Shown: positions 57,698-64,000 of the stretch, in pieces
Layout of the letters: every line of letters begins with the position of its first letter
Numbering within the stretch: position 1 is the stretch's first letter
Origin: Gandjariella thermophila
Lineage (GTDB): Bacteria; Actinomycetota; Actinomycetes; Mycobacteriales; Pseudonocardiaceae
Direction: 5' to 3'
Assembly (NCBI RefSeq): GCF_005405885.1
Contig: NZ_BJFL01000008.1
Span: 1-64,000 of the forward strand
DNA: 64,000 bases
Translations under genes and position numbers: made by a program
The notes under the pieces: generated by a model
The model's input: only the letters and a program-made list of their open reading frames with translations
Databases searched by the model: none
Told to the model about the DNA's origin: nothing

Positions 57698-59446
57698 TCA
57701 GCCGCGGACGAGGGCGGTCAGGTGGCGGACGGCGTCCTCGACCGGCACCTCGGTGCGCTCGCCGGTGGCGCGGTCCTTGACCTCCACCACGCCCTTGGCC
57801 AGGCCGCGGCCAACCACCAGGATGGTGGGTACGCCCACCAACTCGGCGTCGGCGAACTTCACGCCGGGGCTGGCCGGCCGGTCGTCCAGCAGCACCGCGA
57901 TGCCGGCGGTGTCCAACTCGGCGGCCAGCTCCTCGGCGCCCCCGCGGACCGCGTCGTCCTTGCCGGCGGTCACCACGTGCACGTCGAACGGGCTGACCTC
58001 GCGCGGCCACACCAGACCGAGGTCGTCGTGGTGCTGCTCGGCGATCGCGGCGACCAGCCGGGACACCCCGATCCCGTAGGAGCCCATGGTGATCCGGATC
58101 GGCTTGCTGTCCGGTCCGAGCGCGTCCAGCGTGAACGCGTCCGCGTACTTGCGGCCGAGTTGGAAGATGTGCCCGATCTCGATGCCGCGCGCGGCGACCA
58201 GCACGCCGGCGCCGTCCGGGGACGGGTCGCCCTCGCGCACCTCCGCGGCCTCGACGGTGCCGTCCGGGGTGAAGTCCCGGCCGCACACCAGATCAACCAC
58301 GTGGTGGTCGGCCCGGTCGGCGCCGGTGACCCAGGCGGTGCCGGTGACGACCCTCGGGTCGACCAGGTAGCGCACCCCGTTCGCGGCCAGCGCCCCCGGT
58401 CCGATGTAGCCCTTGACCAGGAACGGGTTGGCCTCGAAGTCGGCGTCGTCGAGCAGCGCCACCTCGGCCGGTGACAGGGACGCCGCCAGCCGCTTCATGT
58501 CCACCTCGCGGTCGCCGGGCACGCCGACGCCGAGCAGCTCCCACTTGTCCTCGCCGGGCTGCCGGATCTTCACCATGACGTTCTTCAGCGTGTCCGCGGC
58601 GGTGAAGGTGCGGCCCAGGTTCGCGGCGTTGAGGAAGTCGACCAGGCTCTCGATGGTCGGCGTGCTCGGCGTGTGGTGCACCTGCGCGTCCGGCTTGCCC
58701 TCGATCGGCTGGGCCGGCGGCGCCGGCGTCGTCACCGCCTCGACGTTGGCCGCGAACCCGGACTCGGGGCAGCGCACGAAGGTGTCCTCGCCGACCTCGG
58801 ACTCGGCCAGGAACTCCTCGGACGCCGAGCCGCCCATCGCCCCGGACATCGCGTGGACGATCACGTAGCGCAGGCCCACCCGGTCGAAGATGCGGATGTA
58901 GGCGTCCCGGTGCAGCAGGTAGGACCGGGACAGGCCGTCGTCGTCCAGGTCGAAGGAGTACGAGTCCTTCATCAGGAACTCGCGGCCGCGCAGGATGCCG
59001 GCGCGCGGCCGCTCCTCGTCCCGGTACTTGGCCTGGATCTGGTACAGGATGACCGGATAGTCCTTGTAGGAGCTGTACTCACCCTTCACGGTGAGCGTGA
59101 ACAGTTCCTCGTGGGTCGGGCCGAGTAGGTAGTCGGCGCCCTTGCGGTCCTTGATCCGGAAGATGTTGGGGCCGTACTCGGTCCACCGGCCGGTCGCCTC
59201 GTAGGGCTCCCGGGGCAGCAGCGCGGGGAACTGGATCTCCTGCGCGCCGATCGCGTCCATCTCCTCGCGCACCACGCGCTCGACGTTGCGTAGCACCCGC
59301 AGCCCCAGCGGCAACCACGCGTACCCGCCCGGCGCGACCCGCCGGATGTAGCCGGCGCGAACCAGCAGCCGGTGGCTGGGCACGTCGGCGTCGGCCGGAT
59401 CCTCGCGCAGGGTGCGCAGGAACAGCGACGACATCCTCGTGATCAC
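57698..59446 (-). CDS. proS: Prolyl-tRNA synthetase
   Basis: GTG at 59446 with GAGGAGC seven bases upstream gives 582 residues, the same length and start ([20 protein letters not shown]) as M. tuberculosis ProS. Class II catalytic motifs are present ([20 protein letters not shown] near 60, [20 protein letters not shown] near 140, [16 protein letters not shown] near 450). The YbaK-like editing insert ([20 protein letters not shown]) runs through about 250-400 and the anticodon domain ends the protein. Confidence 0.96.
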   Translation of the reverse strand: MITRMSSLFLRTLREDPADADVPSHRLLVRAGYIRRVAPGGYAWLPLGLRVLRNVERVVREEMDAIGAQEIQFPALLPREPYEATGRWTEYGPNIFRIKDRKGADYLLGPTHEELFTLTVKGEYSSYKDYPVILYQIQAKYRDEERPRAGILRGREFLMKDSYSFDLDDDGLSRSYLLHRDAYIRIFDRVGLRYVIVHAMSGAMGGSASEEFLAESEVGEDTFVRCPESGFAANVEAVTTPAPPAQPIEGKPDAQVHHTPSTPTIESLVDFLNAANLGRTFTAADTLKNVMVKIRQPGEDKWELLGVGVPGDREVDMKRLAASLSPAEVALLDDADFEANPFLVKGYIGPGALAANGVRYLVDPRVVTGTAWVTGADRADHHVVDLVCGRDFTPDGTVEAAEVREGDPSPDGAGVLVAARGIEIGHIFQLGRKYADAFTLDALGPDSKPIRITMGSYGIGVSRLVAAIAEQHHDDLGLVWPREVSPFDVHVVTAGKDDAVRGGAEELAAELDTAGIAVLLDDRPASPGVKFADAELVGVPTILVVGRGLAKGVVEVKDRATGERTEVPVEDAVRHLTALVRG

Positions 59447-59795
59447 GGCGGGTGCTCCTCGTGGCGCGATCGGTGCTCTCTGCCGCCTCGGCGGGCGGGC
59501 GTGCCTCGGCGGGTTTGTCCGGCGCCCCGCCGGGCAAGAGGTGCTTCGGCGGGTGCGGCCTCGACCTGCGCAGCCTAGTGAACACCGGCCGGCGCCGACC
59601 AACCGGTTCCTGCTGGCGGGGGCCACGGTTAACCTGACTCGACCGATCGGAAGGCTGCGTAGTCCGGATGTGATCTCGTTTCAGCCGGTCGGCGCGGAGC
59701 GGTCCGCGGGCCGGGTGCCGACCCGCCCGGTGCGGATCGGCTTCACGGCCGTCGTGATTCGCCCGAGCTGACCGACGACGACGTGGGAGCGTGAG
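59447..59795. other. proS / TPR-CHAT divergent intergenic region
   Basis: About 350 bases without a recognised gene. On the minus strand TAGGCT near 59570-59575 is a likely proS -10 box, placing a leader of about 120 bases before proS. Nothing else of note was seen, and no palindrome marks control of the CHAT gene. Confidence 0.5.
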
Positions 59796-62700
59796 GTGGC
59801 CGGCAACGAATCCGCGGGATCCTGGCCGGAGGCGATCCAGCGGGCCGACGAGCTGGCCGGGCAGGGCAAGCTCACCGAGGCCCTGGAGTTGTTGCGTGGG
59901 CAGGACGGCGGTGACGGCGGGAACTCCGAGGAGGACGCCCGCGCCGAGGCCGTCTGCTACGGGCGGATGGGCGCGCTGTGCTGGCAGCTCGGCGAGTGGG
60001 AGGAGGCGTGGCGGTACACGCGCCACGCCTACGACCTGTGCCACGCGCTCGGTGACGGCGTCGCGTGCATGGCGTACCTGGAGACGCTGTGGGTGCTGTG
60101 CGAGGAGCGGGACGCCCCGGAGGACGCCAGGACGATCGCCGGGCTGGCCGCGCAGGACTGCCGGGACGCCGGGCTCGGCCGGCTGCTGCCGCGCTGGCTG
60201 GCCCGGTACGGGCAGGCGCTGCTGCGGCTGGACGACACCCCGGCGGCGCGGGAGTTCGCGAACGTCACCGTGAGGTACGCGAACGAGCTGCTGGACACCG
60301 ACCCGGACGAGTTCAGCCGGGTACTGGGCAACGTGGCGGACGTGCTGCGCCACACCGGTGACCGGGCCGGCGCGCGGTCGCTGTACGAGCAGGCGCTGGA
60401 CCGGCGGCGCGCGGCCGGGCTGACCGACGCGATTCTCGGCGTGCTCTACGGCAACCTCGGCCACCTGCTGCTGGAGGAGGACTCCCCGGACGCCGAGTGG
60501 GCGTTGACGGAGGGTCTGGCGCTGCTGGCGGGCAGCCCGGACTCCGATCCGGCGCGGCTCGCCGACGTGCGGAACAACCTCGCGGTGTTCCACTACCGGC
60601 GCGGCGACCGCGACCACGCCCGGCAACTGCAGCGGCAACTCGTCGCGGAGGGCGTGGTGCCGGGCACGGCCCGGCAGCACCTCGACCTCTTACCCCGCAG
60701 CCGGCCGGAGGCCACGGGTGCGCCGCCGGACCCGGAGCCGCCCGGCCCGCAACCGGGAACCGGGGGACCGGCCGGCGGGCCACCGGCACCCGAGCCGCCG
60801 CCGGAACCCACGGACCAGCCCGGCACCCTGCCCGCCGATGAGCCGGTCGCCCGGCCCGCCGACGGACCGGTCGGCGAACCGGCCGAGCCCGCAACGGCGG
60901 CGGAACCCGCGGAGCCCGCGCCGGGGGACCGCACCCTCGATCTGCCGGACACCCAGCCCTACCGGCTGCGGCCCGACCCCTCGCTTGACCCGCCGGACCG
61001 GGTGCCTCACCCGGCGGCGCACCGGCCGCACGAGCCGGAGGCCGGTCGGAACCACCCCGATGTGCCGCCGCACGATCCGCCCATCGGGCGGTTCGCCGAC
61101 CTGGTACTGCGTGCGGGAGTGGAGCGGCAACTCGGCGACCACGAGCGGGCCGAGGAACTGCTGCAGGAGGCGGAGTGGCTGGCCGACCACGAGGCCGGCC
61201 CGCACTCCTGGCAGGCGGCGGTGGTGCGTGCCGAGCTGGCCACTGGCCACGAGGGCGACGCCGAGCGGCTGTTCGCCGACGCGCTGGCGCTGGCCAGGCA
61301 GGCCACCGACTGCCCGTCGCGCATCGTCCAGCACGTCCGCAACGACCTGGGGCTGTGGCTGCTGTGGCGGCGCCGCCCGCAGGACGCGGTCCGGGTACTG
61401 GAACACGCCGCGGTCAACGTGGACCCGCGCGCCGTCGACCACCACGGCCTGGCCACGCTGACCAACCTGGCGCTGGCCTACCACCACACCCGCCGGCTGC
61501 GCCGCGCCGAGCAGCTCTACCGGCTGATCCTCAAGCGTCGCCGGGAGCTGCTGCCCGAGTCGCATCCGCTGCTCGCCCAGTCACAGTTCAACCTGGGCAT
61601 CCTCTACCTCGGCACCGGGCGGCTGGACGACGGGCTCGCCCTGCTGCGCGAGCAGTTCGACCTGGAGGACCGCTGGCTGGACGAGACGTTCGCGTGTGCC
61701 GACGCCGAGCAGCATGCCGGGGTCGCGGAACGGCTGGTGGAGTACCTCGACACGCTGGTGAGCGAGCTGCTGCCGGCGGTGCGCCGGGACGCCGCCGGGC
61801 CGGCCAGCGAGCTGCTGCTGGACGCTCTGCTGCGCCGCAAGGGCGTGGTCGCCGACGCGGCCGACGGCGGCTGGCTGGCCGGGGCGGACGACCAGGCGCG
61901 GAAGGTGGTCGCCGAGCTGGCCGCGGTGCGGCGCCGGCTGCACCGGCTGGCGCTGGACGATCTCACCCCGGACCGGCGGGCCACGGCGGAGCTGGCCGAG
62001 CGGCAGCGGATGCTCGGCGACGAGCTGGCCGAGCGCCTGCCCCGATTCGGGTACCGCCGGTGGTTGCGCGCGACCCGCTGGCACACCGTGGCCGAGGCGC
62101 TGCCGGAATCCACCGCGCTGGTGGAGTTCTACCGGATGCGGGTCGGCGACCAGGCCGGCTACCTCAGCGTGGTGCTCGCCGCCGGCGCCGGGCCACGGGC
62201 GTTCGTGCACGGACCCGCGGACCAGCTGGACCGCGGCGTCGACGCGTGGCGCGAGCTGGTGCTGCGGGACGACGACGCGTCCGCCGAGGCGGAGCTGCGG
62301 CTCGGCCGGGAGTTGCACTGGGTCCTGATCGGCCGGATCGCCGCCGCGCTGCGGTCAGTGACCCGGTTGCTGATCGCGCCGGACGGTGCGCTGCACCGGC
62401 TGCCGTTCGCCGCGCTGCCCGACCCGGAAGGGCCGCGGCTGATCGACCGCTTCGAGATCGGCTTCCTCGGCAGCGGCCGGGACCTGCTGCGCCCCCGGTT
62501 GCCCGGGGCGTCCGACCGGGCGCTGGTGGTGGCCGATCCCGACTTCGACGCCGGCGACCCGGCGGTGCCGGTGGCGTCCCCCCGGTTCGATCCGGTGCCG
62601 CACGCCTGGGCGGAGGGCTCGTGGATCGCCGAGCACCTGGGCGCCGACCTGTGGGCCGGCGGCAAGGCCCGCAAGTCCCGCATGCGGGTACTGCGGGCGC

Positions 62701-63224
62701 CCCGGGTACTGCACATCGCCACGCACGCGTTCGCGTCGAACGTGCCGCTGCGGCCGGATGTCCCCGCGGGCGGCTGGCCGGCCGGGGCGGCGGCCGACCC
62801 GCTGCGGTGTACCGGGCTGGTGCTGGCCGGGGCGAACCGATGGCTGGCCGGGCAGCCGCAGGAGGACGGCGACGACGGTGTGCTCACCGCGGCCGAGGTG
62901 GGCGGGCTGGACCTGGCAGGCACCGAACTGGTGGTGCTGTCGGTGCGCACCGCGGACCCGGACGGGGCGGGCCGCCTGCACGTGCTGCGCCGGGCGTTCG
63001 AGGCGGCGGGCGCCCGGTCGGTGGTGATCGGCGCCTGGGCGGTGCCCAGCGAGCCGACCACGCTGCTGATGCGCGAGTTCTACCGCGGCCTGGTGCGTGG
63101 CCTGCCGAGGACCGGTGCGCTGCGCAACGCCCAGCAGGCGGTGCGCCGCCGCTTCCCCGGCCCGAAGGTGTGGGCGTCCTTCGCCTGCTTCGGCGACCCC
63201 ACCCCGGTCCGCGGCTGGTCCTGA
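59796..63224 (+). CDS. Large TPR-CHAT domain protein, apparently lacking the catalytic Cys
   Basis: GTG at 59796 with GGGAG upstream gives 1142 residues. Residues 1-290 are TPR-like helical repeats, 300-430 a Pro/Glu-rich linker and 430-620 a second TPR array. The C-terminal caspase-like CHAT domain (about 820-1142) includes a His977 block (RVLHIATHAFASN) and AGARSVVIGAWAVPSEPTTL. Where active members have LSACxTG, this one has VLSVRTADPDGAG: the expected Cys position (1051) is Arg. It may thus be a pseudo-protease scaffold. CHAT proteins serve in conflict and death systems; no partner is adjacent. Confidence 0.87.
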   Translation: MAGNESAGSWPEAIQRADELAGQGKLTEALELLRGQDGGDGGNSEEDARAEAVCYGRMGALCWQLGEWEEAWRYTRHAYDLCHALGDGVACMAYLETLWVLCEERDAPEDARTIAGLAAQDCRDAGLGRLLPRWLARYGQALLRLDDTPAAREFANVTVRYANELLDTDPDEFSRVLGNVADVLRHTGDRAGARSLYEQALDRRRAAGLTDAILGVLYGNLGHLLLEEDSPDAEWALTEGLALLAGSPDSDPARLADVRNNLAVFHYRRGDRDHARQLQRQLVAEGVVPGTARQHLDLLPRSRPEATGAPPDPEPPGPQPGTGGPAGGPPAPEPPPEPTDQPGTLPADEPVARPADGPVGEPAEPATAAEPAEPAPGDRTLDLPDTQPYRLRPDPSLDPPDRVPHPAAHRPHEPEAGRNHPDVPPHDPPIGRFADLVLRAGVERQLGDHERAEELLQEAEWLADHEAGPHSWQAAVVRAELATGHEGDAERLFADALALARQATDCPSRIVQHVRNDLGLWLLWRRRPQDAVRVLEHAAVNVDPRAVDHHGLATLTNLALAYHHTRRLRRAEQLYRLILKRRRELLPESHPLLAQSQFNLGILYLGTGRLDDGLALLREQFDLEDRWLDETFACADAEQHAGVAERLVEYLDTLVSELLPAVRRDAAGPASELLLDALLRRKGVVADAADGGWLAGADDQARKVVAELAAVRRRLHRLALDDLTPDRRATAELAERQRMLGDELAERLPRFGYRRWLRATRWHTVAEALPESTALVEFYRMRVGDQAGYLSVVLAAGAGPRAFVHGPADQLDRGVDAWRELVLRDDDASAEAELRLGRELHWVLIGRIAAALRSVTRLLIAPDGALHRLPFAALPDPEGPRLIDRFEIGFLGSGRDLLRPRLPGASDRALVVADPDFDAGDPAVPVASPRFDPVPHAWAEGSWIAEHLGADLWAGGKARKSRMRVLRAPRVLHIATHAFASNVPLRPDVPAGGWPAGAAADPLRCTGLVLAGANRWLAGQPQEDGDDGVLTAAEVGGLDLAGTELVVLSVRTADPDGAGRLHVLRRAFEAAGARSVVIGAWAVPSEPTTLLMREFYRGLVRGLPRTGALRNAQQAVRRRFPGPKVWASFACFGDPTPVRGWS

Positions 63225-63260
63225 TCAACGGCCGTACCGCAGCCCCTAGGCTGGCGGGCC

Positions 63261-64000
63261 GTGCTGGTTCTGCTGCCTCCTTCGGAGACCAAGGCCGCCG
63301 GTGGCGACGGCCCACCGCTCGACCTGCACGCGCTGTGCTTTCCCGAACTCGGCCCGGTGCGCGCCGATCTGGTCGACACGCTGGTGTCGCTGGCCGCCGA
63401 CCTGCCGGCGAGCCTGGACGCGCTGCGGTTGTCCGCCCGGCAGGCCGACGAGGTGGACCGCAACGCCAAGCTGCGGGACGCGCCCACCATGCCTGCGCTG
63501 GCCCGCTACACCGGGGTGCTCTACGACGCGCTCGACGCGGGCGGCATGACATCGGCCGAGTGGGGCCGGGCGTGTCGGCGGCTGGCCGTGGCGTCGGCGC
63601 TGTTCGGTGTGGTGCGGGGCGGTGACCCGATCCCGGCGTACCGGTTGTCGGCGGGTTCGTCGCTGCCCGGCGTGGGGGCGCTGCGCCGGGTGTGGCGGCC
63701 AGCCCTGGAGCCCGTGCTGTCCACAGTGGACGACCTCGTGGTGGATCTGCGCTCCGGCGCGTACGCGGCGCTGGCGCGGGTGCCGCACGCCGTCACCGTG
63801 CGGGTGGTCACCGAGGACGGCGACGGCCGGCGGAAGGCGGTCAGCCACCACAACAAGGCACACAAGGGACGGCTGGCCAGGGCGCTGGCCACCACGCGGA
63901 AGGAGCCCGCCGACGTGGCCGACCTGGTCCGCACCGCCGCCGCGGCCGGCCTGCGCCTGGAAGCCACCGGCGACCGCGCTCTCGACCTCTTCGCCCGCGC
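63261..64000 (+). CDS. yaaA: Peroxide stress protein YaaA (incomplete at window end)
   Basis: GTG at 63261 begins VLLPPSETKAAGGDGPPLDL, then a continuous frame to the window end, about 246 residues with no stop. Family motifs are LSARQADEVDRNAKLRDAPT, YTGVLYDALDAGGM, and SHHNKAHKGRLARALA near 200, matching YaaA/DUF328, which lowers iron-driven oxidative damage in E. coli. TAGGCT (63247-63252) ends eight bases before the start, so the message is probably leaderless. It lies 36 bases after the CHAT gene. Confidence 0.92.
   Translation, partial: MLVLLPPSETKAAGGDGPPLDLHALCFPELGPVRADLVDTLVSLAADLPASLDALRLSARQADEVDRNAKLRDAPTMPALARYTGVLYDALDAGGMTSAEWGRACRRLAVASALFGVVRGGDPIPAYRLSAGSSLPGVGALRRVWRPALEPVLSTVDDLVVDLRSGAYAALARVPHAVTVRVVTEDGDGRRKAVSHHNKAHKGRLARALATTRKEPADVADLVRTAAAAGLRLEATGDRALDLFAR
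63719..63731. repeat. 13-bp palindrome GTCCACAGTGGAC
   Basis: Copy with A at the centre, inside yaaA; the fourth exact GTCCACWGTGGAC in the window. Confidence 0.7.

Overview
The window looks like a chromosomal segment of a high-GC actinomycete, most likely a member of the Pseudonocardiales. This is inferred from very high GC, many GTG starts, DUF397/DUF5753-type genes, ThyX, an MAB_1171c-type membrane protein, and a gene order that follows the Mycobacterium tuberculosis proS-to-rnj stretch. All of it was read by eye; no database search was run.

Layout. (1) 1-15140 is an accessory, partly decayed flank. It holds the end of an IS5-type insertion sequence that interrupts a secreted-protein gene, an FAD/Fe-S 2-hydroxyacid dehydrogenase, an amidohydrolase, an ImmA/IrrE peptidase coupled to an MAB_1171c-type membrane protein, a methyltransferase, a Cys/Met-metabolism PLP enzyme, an AhpD-like protein, Uma2, DUF397, a MerR/MFS efflux pair, a shortened asparaginase and a vapBC module. 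At least five genes here are broken. (2) 15166-35824 is mostly conserved housekeeping on the minus strand: thyX-ACT, dapA-rnj, dapB-pepR-pnp-rpsO, thpR, ribF, truB and an MFS gene. It is interspersed with a HicB-like/DUF4097 pair, an YcaQ-type glycosylase and small enzymes. (3) 36597-39926 is a compact cassette: a TetR regulator divergent from PLP decarboxylase, GNAT and DUF6875 genes, with a near-perfect 20-bp palindrome between them. (4) 39963-59446 is the translation/transcription block dinF, nrnA, rbfA, DUF503, infB, ylxR, nusA, rimP ... proS. It is interrupted by a CGNR regulator, an AbrB/PIN toxin-antitoxin pair, and a glutamine synthetase-like plus amidohydrolase pair resembling a split FluG. 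(5) 59796-64000 carries a 1142-residue TPR-CHAT protein and the start of yaaA.

How the genes work together. rimP-nusA, pepR-dapB, pnp-pepR and dapA-rnj overlap by four bases, so they are probably translationally coupled. rpsO and pnp are separated by a large hairpin like the RNase III processing site known in other bacteria. dapA and dapB serve lysine/diaminopimelate synthesis, thyX makes dTMP, and rnj, pnp, nrnA and thpR act on RNA.

The observations I rate highest are: the TPR-CHAT protein whose expected catalytic cysteine is replaced; the TetR/decarboxylase/GNAT/DUF6875 cassette; a 160-bp dispersed element with 7-bp terminal inverted repeats (three copies); an over-represented 13-bp palindrome, GTCCACWGTGGAC; and a series of starts lying 6-8 bases after a TANNNT-like -10 box, which suggests leaderless mRNAs. 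I saw no CRISPR array, tRNA, rRNA or prophage.
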